From positions 21,270,765-21,334,764 of the forward strand of contig CM048840.1 of the NCBI GenBank assembly GCA_026545765.1: a DNA stretch of 64,000 nt, written 5' to 3'. Position numbers and translations under genes: made by a program. The notes beneath the pieces are model-generated. The model did no database searches. It saw only the letters and a program-made list of their open reading frames with translations, and was not told the origin of the DNA. Shown one piece after another: positions 45,920 to 59,084 of the stretch (positions are counted from its first letter, which is position 1; every line of letters begins with the position of its first letter). This DNA is from Plantago major (taxonomy: Eukaryota > Streptophyta > Magnoliopsida > Lamiales > Plantaginaceae).

Positions 45920-46790
45920 TCGGAAACCATCCCACAACTGTGTGTGCGTGCGTGTGCAGAAATTTCTTTAATTTTTTCTTTTCTTTTTTCGCATTCATTA
46001 AAGAATTTGATTAAGGGATATCGGTCATATGCTGAAGATTGTACTGCTCATATATATATGTAAAATTCATTTGGTTGTTAAGTTTATAAACATAATGTTT
46101 GCAGGCAAGAGGTTTTATTTCATGTGATTGATTACCATTTACCAAGATTAAATGATGAAAATGTTAAGATGCCTGTACTTGCAAATGCAGATTGTCATTG
46201 CTTTCTTTCTGCAACAAGAATTTGAAAAGAGAAAAGAACCAACAAGTCAACAACATTGTAGTAACAATCAATTTCATAAAACTTTCAGTCAAAATAAATA
46301 CCCTGTTCTATATCAGTTTGAATTCTATCAACATGATTTTATCTTCATTCTTACTCCTCCATTAACAACAACCTATCAACAACATTTTCTTTTGCAGTGC
46401 CCCAGAGAACTTTATACATTGTTCATACATCACCAACAATAAAAGAATACTTACTCCATGTCTAATAAATAATTAAAAATGCTAATTTTACACTAGAATT
46501 ACACATTTCACCGTGTTTCCTCATTTGTTTTAATTTTTCAACTAAAAGTGTGTATATCAACTCTACTGTACCAAGTTTGGAGGTAAACACATAGACCATA
46601 AAATGTAGTACTGTGTTTTATTTGAAGTACTCTGAATTAATGAATAAAACTAGAAAGATTATTTACAGCCAAACTAAATAAAACACGAGCCTATTTCATA
46701 TAAAATTTTACCGCAACACAGCTTCCATATTATCCTTGCCTATCCATTTTTTCCCTTACTATTATAGCTGCTAACCAACTCACAGACATT
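45920..46790. other. Convergent intergenic region
   Basis: About 0.87 kb between the stop codons of caleosin 2 (+) and the kinase (-). It should hold both 3' UTRs. No gene seen. Confidence 0.55.
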
Positions 46791-49700
46791 TCATGTAACA
46801 TGAACTATATGGGAATCAACATTTGGCAAACAGAACATTTCCATCCGTGGCTCGGTTATGTCCACCCTTTCTTCGTCTTGCAAGTGCCAACTTCTCGATG
46901 ATCTGGTCAGCAGCATCAGCTTTTCAACATCATTGGATGCTTTTTGTGCTTCCTTCTTCCGATTCTCTATGACACAGAAATTGGTGCCAGGACTTTTTGC
47001 TGATCCCCCAGCTGCCACTTCACACGTGATTTGCTTAATTTCCTCTGGAGCAGATGTGTCAGAAAATTGTTCATCGTCCCCCTCTGGATTTTTGGACCTC
47101 AAGCCACTGGTGCAAGAATACTGATATATGTCGACAACAGAATGAGGACAAACATTAGGAAATTATATTTTCATCACAAGGTATCCACGATCCAGTAAAG
47201 AGGAGATTCGCATTCCTATAGTTTTTTAGAAGTGCAAACAATTCCCAGATCTCTTGTAACGAGGTGCAAGATTCTGTAAAGAGATTCTTACACCGACAGA
47301 CAGAGAACTAGCCTCAAGGAGGTCATTCACACATTTACTGATAGTGTACTGATTTTATTTCCAGTTTATGAAATGAGAGAGAGGTAACTTGTCCACCAAA
47401 AGAAAATATCCAGTAAAATTGCCAATAGCCCATATATATATAAGCTGCCATTATGACACCTAAAACTTAGTGGACCGAAATGGGAATAATAACCATCAAG
47501 TGATCCAGACGTGAAAACAAAAGGCATCTAATGATTTGCCCGAGATTTACCTGGGAAGCACGTCCTGGTATATTAGACCTTCTAGATCTGTCTGGTGCAA
47601 TAGTTGAAAGGACTTGGACTACCTCGCGCATGGTTGGTCGAGCTTCAGGATCCAATAACAGGCACTCTTTTGCTAGGTAGGCCATTACCTGCATCTCTTC
47701 TTCTTGGAAGTCACCTTTAAGCTGTGGGTCAGGCAACTCCAATATAACTCTCTTACTGTCGTGTAAACGTGGCGTGGCCTGTAATAACATCAAATTTATA
47801 GTCAACCGCAAGAAAGAGTTTCATGAAATTATATAGAAACATGCATGAGTTTTTCAACTTTTCATACCCATATTACGAGGCTTTCTTCTCCTTTTGATGT
47901 CTTTTGGATAGGCTTCCGTCCAGTAATCAGTTCAAGAAGAACCACGCCAAAACTGAAAACATCAGACTTTAAGGAAGCTCTCCCAATAATTGCATACTCG
48001 GGTGCAAAGTAACCAAAGGTGCCTTGCATATGATCTGGAGAACTTGAACAGCTGAGAGCGCCATCATTTTGCAAATGTGTAGCCATGCCAAGATCTGTAA
48101 TCTGCAAGAACAGTCATGGATACACTGATATATTGATATAACATGTAAAAAAGCGACATGCGTCTAGCAAATAATGCTGAACAAGTTACTAAGCTCAGTT
48201 ATTGAGTGATGGTTTGCAAGTTTCCAAAATTTCTTTGTAATAGAAGATTTTACATACCTTGGCCCTCCAGTTTTCATCCAGAAGAATGTTAGTGGACTTG
48301 ACATCTCTATGCAAAATTCTAGGTGCAGCTGCGTCGTGGAGGTACTCTAAGCCACGTGCAGCTCCAAGAGCTATGGAAACTCGAGTACTCCAATCCAGGC
48401 ATTGACCTGGGTCTCCGTCCAAACACTCCCTTAGGTTACCTTTAGGAATGTATTCAAACACCAGTAGCCTTTCAGCGTTCTTTCCTTGGTATGCCAAGCA
48501 GTATCCAAGCAAAGGGACCACATGGCAGTGATGAAGTCTTGATATGAGTTCTATCTGGGTGCAAATGAACATGATATTATGATAAGTTGATAAACTTTAT
48601 CAAAGGATAAAGTTCACAATTGTAACAGACATGGGCTTTTCTACGGTAGAAAAAAAGAATAATAGTTTATGGTCTTCTGCTGGCTTAAAAGCTCTTTGTG
48701 AGTGTTTGCAAATAGAGTTTACGACTCTTTCTTAGCGTTTTTTAGCATAATAAGTAATATGCCAAAAGAGCAACTCCTCTGTTGCCTGCATAGACTGCTT
48801 ATAGTAAGCCACTTCCAGAAGCCCGGTCATCTTATTATGAAGAGTCAAAAAAGCAACTGTTGAGATGGAAAACTGCCCAAGACCCAAGTTAATTTTACAA
48901 ATTCTGCAACATTCAAATATTACTTCATGTAACTAAAAGAAAATGTAAACTAGGTGTTGTTGGACACATGAAACCAAAATTATGGTTCGACAAGGGCCAG
49001 CATGCTTGGAGGTATTACCTCGGACAAGAAAACTTTTTCGGCATCTGGCCCTCCTTGAGTTTTCATTCTCTTGATTGCAACGATTCTACCATCTCTAAGA
49101 TTTCCATGGTAAACATGGCTGCTTCCTCCAACTCCAATTAAATTACTCTGGGAGAATCTGTTTGTTGCAGTTTCCAACTCAGAATATGAAAACTGTGTTA
49201 TTGTTCCATGTAATGCTCCAGGCTTGCTTCTGAATCGGAAAGATTTCTTGGGAATGCATCCTTTATGATTTTCAAGACAAAGTAAGTTCAAAATATACAG
49301 AAATCTCAAACTGTAAAATTTCATGCATGGGGATTTTCAACAAGTACCTATGGAATAGGATTTAACAGGGGAACCAGAGTGTCCTTTGTCTACTGATATT
49401 GAAGAACCTCCAAGGCTCACCAAGTTTGTACCACTGGTGGAGCTGTCTAGTCTATCCGATGAAAATGAAGGCCAGAAAACAGAATACATGTTGTTTCGAC
49501 AGGAGTACCACATGAGAAATGCAATGAAGGAGAGAACAATAAGGATCAGACACGATAAGAGAACTATCACGACAACTTCACCAAAAATTCTCTTCTTCAA
49601 GGGTTCCAACTCTGTCAGAGTACCTATAGACCATGCAATTGCAGAGTACATGACACAAAATGTTTTCTCTTTATTCTATAAACAATGTTTACTTCAATGA

Positions 49701-50747
49701 AACAAATCACATAAGGCGAGAATGCTTGTCAAATAAAAGCATGCGCGTCACATAAGGCGAGAATGCTTGTTAAATTAAAGCATGCACGTGTATCTCTATG
49801 TTACTCTGGCGAAGTCTGATGCTTACCAGCATAGCAATTGCAGGAAATAAAACAGCTTCTGTCAGTAGTTTCATGTGCCACCTTAGGCAAGCCATTTACA
49901 GGGCAAATGCATGTCCACCTGTCGCTCTTCTCTCCAAGAGCTAAATTCAATTGAGAAAGAAGATCAAGAATAAGTAAGCAGAAACAAAAACGAAAGGTAA
50001 TCCATCCATTCGACAATTTAACAACTAGCCGACTTGATCAACAGGGTTGATCAACTAGCCGACAATTTCAACGGTGTGGAGGTAGAATTCTCTCCATCTT
50101 TCAGACATCTAGTGATACATTCATGTATGGCTACTTTTATGTAATTTGCACTGTGTTTATTTTCAGAAATATGAAACTTCTGGCTTAGAATAATCTGTTC
50201 AACATTTTGAAATCAAGATACCTAGCTTTTAATAATATTTGTAGAAATGATGGTCAATTGATAATTATGTCTATGTTAACTCATACATTCGTCTACACAG
50301 TTTTTTCTCCTGATTGTTCTAAATGCAGCAGTGGAGTAGCTTAGCTTAAATGAACAAATATATTCAACTGGATTGTGTGGATAGACAGGAACACGAGTGT
50401 GCATGAAGTATAAAGAGAATTGGAGTACCCGGATTGCAAGCACAGGACGAGTAACAGTCCAGCGGGACAGAGTACAAGTTCTCTTGACGAGTGGAACAAG
50501 TGCAAGTCCAATTTGCGGCTGACGCGTTTAATTGTCCATCTGAAGTAATGGAAGAACTCATTAACTTGGATAAAAGACATCATTACTTGGGCATTTCACG
50601 TGTCTAGCTTAGTTTCATAATCACACCAAAGGAAACAAGTATAATAATATTGGTTAACAGGAATAGGTGATTCTCACCACAAAGAATATGCTGAACCCAG
50701 ATAAAATTGATGATGCAGAGAAGAGAAATTTTAGCCTGGAGCCCCAT
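46791..50747 (-). CDS. NCRK: NCRK-like receptor Ser/Thr kinase (633 aa, 9 exons)
   Basis: Single-pass receptor-like kinase. Exons (minus strand): 50,747-50,678, 50,539-50,429, 49,940-49,827, 49,623-49,348, 49,260-49,019, 48,554-48,258, 48,101-47,868, 47,778-47,551, 47,120-46,791; 1,902 nt, open, all introns GT-AG. Residues 1-23 are a signal peptide. Exons 2 and 3 each encode one Cys-rich unit of pattern WTCxC...CxxxCxC (111 and 114 nt, both phase 1-1). A transmembrane helix spans about 115-137. The kinase has a Gly loop GVGGSS (233-238), VAIK Lys254, HRDVKSTN with Asp355 and TDLGMA (DLG in place of DFG, Asp373), [10 protein letters not shown], and [19 protein letters not shown]. The Ser/Glu-rich C-tail lies in exon 9. 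The N-terminal Cys-rich ectodomain plus this kinase fits Arabidopsis NCRK, a kinase linked to ROP GTPases at membranes; the ligand is unknown. Start: first ATG, opening the signal peptide. Confidence 0.9.
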
Positions 50748-53700
50748 TGTTCGGTATTAAGCACGACACTGAAATAAAATAAGATAGTTAAATAATTGAA
50801 GACCAAGAAGAAATAAAAAGATAAGTGATGATATAGAATCCCATTCAAGGCGCAACGATTGAGAAAAGTGGATTAACAAAATGCCATGTAATTGTCAGAG
50901 GAGAGTACCCATTGCTTGGAAGTTTTGACGTACATTTAATGGTCACATTACAGCTAGATTATTCGCTGAGAACTAGAAAACAAAACTTACATTCATTACA
51001 TAGACTTCTAATGGCAACTTCAGTATCCTATCCAATGAGCTGTATCATTTGCAACTTCAAGAAGTGGACTGCTCCGTGCTGAAAGATTGCCCAAACAAAT
51101 TATAAACAAAGCAAACTAAAACATTATCAACAAACGACTTAACCAAATGTTGGATAATAGATTAATTGTGTATGCAGGAATCATCCATACAGTAACAAAT
51201 ACAATGAAATCATAGCAGCCAAGTTCATTCAACTTTACCTCGAAAAATTCAAGAAGCATCAGAGTTAATGTAGACAATCTATGAGGAAAAATGGAAAATA
51301 AATGAGAAATGATTAAATATAGATAAGTGAATCCAGCTGAGTAAAATCTGAATCCTTTCAATGGAAGTATGCCACTGTAGGATAAATCTTATAATGAAGT
51401 AACGGCTTTGACATTTAAACCTAAACAGGATGTGGAGGACTCAAATATAAATGTCCAGCATTAGGTAGAAGAGTTGGCCAGCAAATCTGACTTCCCTTTT
51501 AAATCACACATTTGACAGTTTGAGGCATGACTGATGAAACTCGGGAGTCATTTCTTTTCCATGAATTTTCTTCCAGCGAAATAGTGTAGTATTTCAAACA
51601 CAGACAATAGTTACAAGAACAATACGCCATAAGAATCACTTTTAATAGGTAGCTCATAAACCAAAAACTTTTGAATTTTGATACAAGAAACTGGCTTTGA
51701 CAGTTTAGTGTAAGTTTGCCAGCTTTAAGGTGGAGCCTAAAATGCAGTCGAGCTGCTGTTGCAGCAAAGCAGATACTAATTTGTGAAGTAAAGTCCTAAA
51801 ATGGAATGTGACTATCAAGTAAAGGAAGAATGACATATCACCAACTTGATTTCCCCAATCCCAGGATAATATGAAAACAATGTATACCAGTAGAGTTATT
51901 GCACTGAGAGCAACAGTGAGCTATTTTTGTCATCTTACTTTCACATAATAGATCAGATTCCCATCAAACATCATGTTTATGACCCAAAAGTCATGATCAA
52001 AGAAGAAAGCTTAGAAAGTATACGAACCAAATTAAACGGTAATCATCTCACCATGTGATACTCTGAATACTTCAACCAAGCATGAAAGAAACTAAATGAA
52101 AGCAAGAGCACACCAAGAAACCATGCGTTCTAAGATAAACCATATATAGAAAAACAGACACCCACAATTTCAAATGAAGGCAAAGCCAAAGAAGAAATGT
52201 AGAATAGACACCTGGAAGAAAAATATAGAAGAAAGGGACTCGGTCATTGCAGTAAAGTTAAATCCAGAAGCAGAAAAACCATTTGTGCAAAATGGAAAGT
52301 GATCCTTCTACCTAATTCACGGAAGCATTTCAAACCAGAAAGAGACTCACTAACAATCCAATTACGTACTAACCATAAACAATACATTTCAGTAAGTCCA
52401 GAGATAAGATAATTTAATGTGGAACAATATATAATCAGGCATATGATTGAACTTTCAATTAACAAACCTTTTCGGAACGGTCTAATGCACGTACATACAT
52501 ACAGCCCAACGGTCAGGAGAGGGAAAAAAGACTTAGCTTCCAAGACATGTAGTAGAGAAGATAACAGCAAATAGGCATATTACACCACTTTTTGTCCTCA
52601 TTTACTGTAAGAAAATGATGTTTTAGAAAGAGACATCTTGTTTTCCATTAAATAATCCCCACTAAGCTGATTTCTAGTGTCGGTAAGATAAATAATTAAT
52701 GGGTTTCTGTCTCTTGCTAAATCTTTGAGTTTTGTTGGTCAATACCAAATAAAAATGTTCATGATTGTGCAGTGCTGATTAGTTTTAAAGCCAAAGGCAA
52801 TGCACAAAAAGGGCAAGAACCCTGTTCCTCTTTTCATTACAAGAATCAAGAGATAGTTTCGTTCCGAATTCAACATTTCAACTTAAAGCAAGTAAATTTA
52901 GTCACTAAACCATTTTTGGAAAAGAAGTATACTCGAAGAAATTCCTTTTCTTTATCTTTTTCACCTCCATATTCTAGATTCAAGCCAATTCCATCTCAAC
53001 CGCGTTTTTTTTTTCCATTCACAACACTCGAAAACTACTAAATCATCATCATTATTCATTAGATTGATAAAACGTTGAATTTTGAACAGCAAACACACAT
53101 AAAGGGCCCATTTTCCCACTCAATATTGGACCATACGTCCATACCCAATTAAAAAAAAAAAAAAAAAAGTTCACGAGAATATTACTATAATCTGATTGAG
53201 AAATTCCACTCCAGTAATCACTCATTAACAGAACAATGCTTAAATCTCATGCATGACAAATTGACAACAAAAAACAATTTAAAAACACACATGTCATTTG
53301 ACATTTCAACAAACAGTTACAGTACAGAAAAAAAAAACCCATTAACTCATAATTCACAAACAAAAAGAAGAAAGATTACACTTGCTCAAAATTCAATGAA
53401 ATTAAATGCAGTTCACACACCTTCGCAATTAGAAACCGATTTGAAATCAGCAACCTTCCATAACACAGTGAAGATTCAGCATTTGTGCAAATTGTTGAAT
53501 TGAGTTGGAAGTAAATACAGCAAAAATGTGGACTCTTATTCAGTGTTGGACTGTCACAGAAACCAATGGGTCCGTTGAACGGGCGAATCTAGTTTTGGCA
53601 AAAAGACAAGTGTTTGTGTGTGTTGTATGTATACGTTTTGGAGTGTATTGTATGTATGTGTTCGGTGTGGAGAAGAGAAATCGTAACGCTTGGGAGAGAA

Positions 53701-53760
53701 TTTCTGAGCACAGATGTCTATGCTACTGTGGATTTTGGAGGAGCTTTAATTCTTGATCTG
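50748..53760 (-). other. Probable 5' leader and leader introns of the kinase gene
   Basis: 3 kb with no coding frame. A good acceptor (TTTATTTCAG, minus strand) lies 21 nt upstream of the kinase ATG (exon from about 50,768), so the leader is almost certainly spliced. Possible donors are GAG/GTAAAG at about 51,238 and AAG/GTGTGT at about 53,413; a first exon around 53.4-53.7 kb is plausible. Inferred from splice signals only. Confidence 0.45.
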
Positions 53761-54316
53761 CTGTGATCACTCATCAGTGTGCCAGCTGACATGTCGTTTC
53801 ATTATTGGATCATGATGGTTGGTAAAGGGTCCTAACTGAATTTGATTAGCGTGGACCATGGAGATGTGAATTATGTGATGTAGTGTACCATTCGTTGCTT
53901 TGTCGCATTTAAGTTACAAAATTATTCTAATAATGCACTTTTTTCTTTTTGTTTTTCTCTTTTAAATACTGATCTTGTTCTCTCAAAAAAAAAAAAAAAA
54001 AGAAAGACTTATCTTGTATAGTGTAATTACACTAAATGAGGTAATTGGAATCGGATACTGATAACTAGATCAAACTTGTATTGTACGATATTGTTAGATT
54101 TGAATAGGAGGAATCAGGGGCATGTTTTTAGAATCCTACAATATGTATTATGTTTATATATATCCACGTTTTTATCGAAAGTGGTATGTGACCATCTCAA
54201 TCTAAGTAGAATGTGATGGATATAGGGAGTCATATGGTGGTAAAGAGGATAAGGTTGTTTGTAGAGAGCGAGTAGCTCAAACTCGCCAAATAATTATTGA
54301 AAGTAGTTATAAGGTT
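53761..54316. other. Intergenic DNA
   Basis: No gene seen. An A-run near 53,985-54,001 follows TTCTCTC and might be an old retroposon tail. Confidence 0.4.
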
Positions 54317-54912
54317 GGGGTGTTTATTTTGAATTCAGATATCGAATCGAACCGAAAACCGAACCGAATTTAATTTTCGGCTCGGTATCATACCGAAAAT
54401 TTCGGTAACGGTTCGGTAAAAACCGAAAATATCGAAAAATAATGTGAAAATAAAAAAACTGATAAAATTAACTTTAATGCTTGGAAATATTGGATACATT
54501 TATATCACAATTCATTATATAGTATTGTAGTATCATTTAATCAATTTTAATACATTTTATGACAAGAACTAAGGCTGTGTTAATGATAAATAAGCAATTT
54601 TCATATTCTGCCTAATGGAGAAATGGGGAAAGATTTTACCATTTCTTTTATCTACAAACTATAGTAATTAATACAAATGAAACTAAGCTTACTTCTATGT
54701 ATTTGACGACGAAATATGCGATTGAAACTAACATGAAATGGAAATAATGGAACGAAATGTAGAATTTCAGTTTTTCGGTAATTTTCGGTATTGTACCGAA
54801 AACCGATTTGCTAAAAAATAGTGAACCGAAAACCGAACCCTTTATTTTCGGTTCGATTTTTTTACTCGATTTTTCAGTTTTTTCGGTTTTTCGGTATTTT
54901 TGAACACCCCTA
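54317..54912. mobile_element. hAT-like MITE rich in CCGAAAACCGAA
   Basis: About 596 bp. The left end TTGGGGTGTTTATTTTGAAT faces the right end TTTTTGAACACCCCTA; both subterminal regions are packed with CGAACCGAAAACCG / CGGTTTTTCGGT words in inverse orientation. Ends of the TAGGGGTGTTCA type are common in plant hAT MITEs. No clean 8-bp target duplication seen. Confidence 0.6.
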
Positions 54913-56360
54913 ATTGAGGCAAGGAGTTATAATGTGGTTGAGGCGGAATACAAGAATCCATTGTAATATAATTAGATTATTAAAAAAAAAAAAAGAATGT
55001 GATGGATATAGTTATTTCTTAGTACTACGTAGGATTAGTAGTATTTGCTAAATTTAGTTGTTAGCTTTGTGAAATAAATTGAGCATGTAAGTTTTTACGA
55101 ACATTTATTTTAGTGAAGGTACACAAGTTCCCATACAAAGTTCTGTCATAGTTTGTTTCTCAAATAGACTAAAATACCATAGTATATTTAGTTTCAAATA
55201 TTGAGTGTTTAATATAAATATATGCATTATGAGTATTTATGTTTTTATATATTACATAATTAACGATGTGATATTTATAGGTAAAAAGGACGTTGATCCT
55301 TCTCTCGTAGTGACCATATTTTCCAAAAGTTGCATTTTGTCATATGCTATTAATATGCAAACATACTATTAGAGGTAAAATTAATTAGAATGTTGTTAAT
55401 TTTACTATATTAATGCATTGAACATCATTATTATATAAGTAACAATATAAATAACCACTATAAATGTATCTCAATCCGAGATTGAGAAATCGTTAAAATA
55501 TAGTAAGAGATGCATATCATATAAATATTTTATGCTCATTTAACAACCATGATATAAGAAGAAGAATTTTTCTACAAATAGTGTGGCAGGCTACACTATA
55601 GCCGGAGATTCTCTCCAAATAAATCATTTATTGAGTTGTGGAGGTGTAATTTCAATAAATATTTTTAACACAACGATTGTGATTGTCATAAACAATGAGA
55701 TCACACAATAATTTAGAGATAATCACACACATTTTGCTATAACATGTACACATATGAACAATTTCGTAGTAAATGTGGTCGATGCCCTCCACGAATTCGA
55801 GGTTGGAGGTGTAGTAGGGTGCTAAAGTATGACAAGCTTGACACAATGCATAGCCATTAAGGCATGGATCATGATGAAGAAACAAGGACCAAGAGAAGAA
55901 TTCATAACTAGTAACTAACTAATCTAGGTTGTTAGGTGGATTAATAGTACTGTTACTAACAATAGCACATGGCAATATGACATGAGGCGATTAGTTAAGG
56001 ATTAAAGGCTAGTGACAGAAGTTTACTGACAAAAGGGAAGTCAACGAAATACCGAGCGAGCGGATCTTTGATCTACCATGCTGCATTGTTAGTTGGGATC
56101 TAATATTAATCTAATCCAATATTTAACTATATCAATTTACAACAAATCAGATACTGTTAACAAAGTAAAGCATACTAATATTTTATCTGGAAGAGCAAAC
56201 GACGCATCGCATTTTTGGCGCGTTCGAGTGCCAATTTTCTGATTTTCCCTCCACTGATTATCATAAACTAGAGCAGATGTGGAATTTATAAATTCTTTCA
56301 TTTAGAAATATAATACCCATATTACAGAAAATTCACACAGCTCTTCGGGGGAAAGTAGTA
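54913..56360. other. Intergenic DNA
   Basis: 1.4 kb without a gene or clear element. The small minus frame at 55,885-55,652 has no recognisable domain. Confidence 0.45.
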
Positions 56361-56539
56361 GCTGAGATCAATACTCTGCCCGAGCTCGGTTCATTAACAA
56401 AAACGAGTAAAAAAATGGGTTCGAGCTCAACTCGAACTCGAAAAATATAAAGACGAGCACGAGCCTTATCCATTTAAAATAAGTAAAAAAAAAAATTGTT
56501 AAAATAATGAGCCTTTAGCGAGCTTTATCGAGTCGAGCC

Positions 56540-56717
56540 TGTTAGAAGTATAATAGGATTATGATGTTGGAAATTAGAAGTATAATTGGATTAGGATTCC
56601 TTAATGTTGGTAATTAGAAGTATAATTGGAATAGGATTCCTTATTGATATCTAGCTATACATACTTGTATATATATGCGATTGATGAATGATAAGAAGCA
56701 GGAAAATAATTCTTTCA
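56540..56717 (+). repeat. 5' LTR of the short element
   Basis: 178 bp; carries a 31-bp insertion relative to the 3' LTR that repeats the GTTGGTAATTAGAAGTATAA unit in altered form. Confidence 0.92.
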
Positions 56718-56730
56718 TGGTATCAGAGTC
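56718..56730 (+). promoter_or_regulatory. tRNA-Met primer binding site
   Basis: TGGTATCAGAGTC immediately after the 5' LTR, complementary to the 3' end of initiator tRNA-Met as in most plant copia elements. Confidence 0.88.
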
Positions 56731-58050
56731 ATGTAAGTCTCCAACGAGCATTGGTCCTGCCTCTCCTCTTTTCTTTCTTCCGCCCTAAAATTTCTCTGAT
56801 TTTTTCCTTCAATGCAATCAATCTGATTGCCCTTGCCATTCTCTCTTTCTTCTCTTTTCTTCCCTTTCTCCTTATCTCCAAATACCCACGTGCTCCCTTC
56901 CTCCTCCACCGCTTCACGGGGACCCTAGCGCCGCCGCCTCTTCTCTGGCCTCCTACTTCTTTCACCTCCCAAGCCGCATCAACGGCTTCCACCGTTCCGG
57001 CTGCCTCTCTCAAGCGCTCTTGCGCATCTCTTCTCCTCCACGCGGCTGGGCCGCTCTCTTCTCCGGTGGTCAATTCCTCCGGCCAGGTCTTCCTCCTTTG
57101 ATTACGCAGCGGATTTCTCTTCTTCTTATGCGGTTGAGCCTCTTTCTTCTCCCTCAGCTCTACTGCTGCGTTTTCTCCACGCGCCGTCGCCTTCCTCGAG
57201 CAATTTGCTTTTTCTTCTTCTTTCTTCCCAAAACAGCATCTGACTTCGAAAGCACGTTTGGAAAGGTTCATACACTTGGAATCCGATCTCCACCGTCCAC
57301 AATGTAGATTCGTGTGTTATCTACCTGTGGTCAAATTCTCAGGGCGATCCAACGGCTGAGCTGGCGGGAAACGTCATTTTCCTACGACTGCGCTGTGCAG
57401 TTTACTACATACGAAAACTGTTTCCTTTCTTCTTTCTTGGCTACAGCAATGGCACCCATAGTTGTCTCTATGCCGCCTCCATGATTCCACCCAGCCTCTC
57501 TGGTCATCAACCTCTTATGCTCAAGTTGTTGTTGGATCTTCGTCAGCCTCTCTATATGTCTGCTCTGGGTGCTTAAGTTCTTTCTTCTTCTGTTGTCATC
57601 TCGTCTTCTTTGTCCCATCCCGTTCTTCTCCTCTCCTAACTTTCCCGTCTCGTGTGGCGTCTCTCCCAGATTATGTCGCCATGACTTCTGGTACCTCGCC
57701 TAAGGTTACGACCTCCTTCCACCCGACTCTTGCAGACTCGAGCACTTCAGTGGGGTTGGGTCCCAAATTTGGATCCTCCTCATCCATACCCGACTGCCCC
57801 TTGGTATCGCCCATCGTCCGGTCCATCTCAGCAAGTTGGTCTTCTTGGATTTCACCCACAGCAAGCCCATAGGGCTATTGGACCTTTTGCCTTGCCTGCT
57901 CTCATACAATATCAACGTAGCACGTCATGGATGAAATCTGCCGAGTCTTAATTATGAGTCGACGTTTCACCAAAGGACTTTCACAAGTATTGTTTGACGT
58001 TTTTCGGAACAGTCTCAACGTTCATCAACCTCCGTTTTAATCGAGGGGAG

Positions 58051-58197
58051 TGTTAGAAGTATAATAGGATTATGATTCCTTAATGTTGGTAATTAGAAGT
58101 ATAATTGGAATAGGATTCCTTATTGATATCTAGCTATACATACTTGTATATATATGCGATTGATGAATGAGAAGAAGTAGGAAAAATAATTCTTTCA
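58051..58197 (+). repeat. 3' LTR of the short element
   Basis: 147 bp, preceded by a purine run (CGAGGGGAG) and followed by the GAGCC target duplication. Confidence 0.92.
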
Positions 58198-58330
58198 GAG
58201 CCAAACTCGGCTCATTAGATAAACGAGCACAAAATGAGTATCGAGCTCGGCTTGTTTACCTTATCAAGCGACCCGAGCCCTCGTTAAGGCTTAACTCGTG
58301 TAACAACTCTAGGGGCAAGTGACATATTGA

Positions 58331-59084
58331 AAGGTGATGGCTCGGAGTTAGTAATGCTCTCGTCCAGACTCCAAAGTTAACTAACTCACTCTGTCGGAAT
58401 TTTTATGCAAAAATTCTATTCAAAGGTAAATTTATCTATAAGTTGCCAAAAAAGATACTCTAGTAAAATATAGAGTGAAAGAATATGACGTTAAATATAT
58501 ATAGTGTATTGAAAAACTAGATGACCTTTTTTACATAAAAATTTAGGTACCGGCAGCCCTCCTCTCAATTTCTATGGGTTCGTCAATGGCCGACATCGCT
58601 CTCAAAACTTTAATTCAAATAGAGACCCTCTGACTTGCAACACTATATTAACTCATGACTCATAGCTCGCTAAATTACAACACTATATTAACTCAATATT
58701 CTCTGAATTACAATATTATATTAACTTATGTTGAATTCTTTTTATATTTGGTGCCAAAGGGTTTATGTCTCTTTGCACCAATATTAGTCCAATCTTGGGC
58801 TTTTTCTTCTTACAACTATTGTAGCTTCTGCAATCCACTAGAATTATGCAGAGAGTTTGGAGTTCTTGATGGGCCGTCACGATCATTTTGGAACTAGTTG
58901 CAGGGAGTTGTGAATTGTGATGTTCCATTTTGGGCCTTGGGGTGCCGATTCACCATATTCAGCAAATCAAACGAGTGAAGATGAATGTAGAAATAAAAGA
59001 AAAGAAGGGAATAGACCAATTTTGCACCCAAGTTTGTAAAAAAAGTCCACAGTGTTTTGGTGTTTTCAAATAAATGTCAAATGC
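58331..59084. other. Intergenic DNA
   Basis: No gene seen on either strand. Confidence 0.45.

Larger units (their letters stand above)
56540..58197 (+). mobile_element. Short non-autonomous LTR retrotransposon (1.66 kb)
   Basis: Two short LTRs (56,540-56,717, 178 bp; 58,051-58,197, 147 bp) begin TGTTAGAAGTATAATAGG and end TTCTTTCA. A 5-bp duplication GAGCC flanks the element (56,535-56,539 and 58,198-58,202). TGGTATCAGAGTC directly behind the 5' LTR is the initiator-Met tRNA primer site, and CGAGGGGAG before the 3' LTR is the polypurine tract. The 1.33-kb interior is pyrimidine-rich near its 5' end and has no gag or pol motif. The frames there (for example 57,462-57,872) are Ser/Pro-rich with no domain I recognise. 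It must be mobilised in trans. It is larger than a classic TRIM. Confidence 0.93.
56365..58330. repeat. CGAGCTCG-rich repeat hosting the short LTR element
   Basis: The flanks on both sides of the LTR element (56,365-56,539 and 58,198-58,330) are rich in GAGCTCG, CGAGC and GCTCGGCTTG words and join into one block once the insert and one GAGCC are removed. The outer ends (ACTCTGCCCGAGCTCG; CTCGTGTAACAACTCTAGGGG) resemble plant hAT-like MITE ends but do not match cleanly. Confidence 0.5.

Noticed and set aside
53505..53756. 83-residue + strand frame near the presumed kinase promoter
   Set aside because: No domain, low-complexity Val/Cys content, and it overlaps the likely first leader exon of the kinase on the other strand.
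56729..57271. 180-residue Arg/Lys/Glu-rich minus-strand frame inside the short LTR element
   Set aside because: It is the complement of a pyrimidine-rich leader; composition alone keeps it open.
56540..58197. Retrozyme (LTR element with hammerhead ribozyme)
   Set aside because: PBS and PPT fit, but I found no CTGATGA...GAAA hammerhead core in the LTRs.
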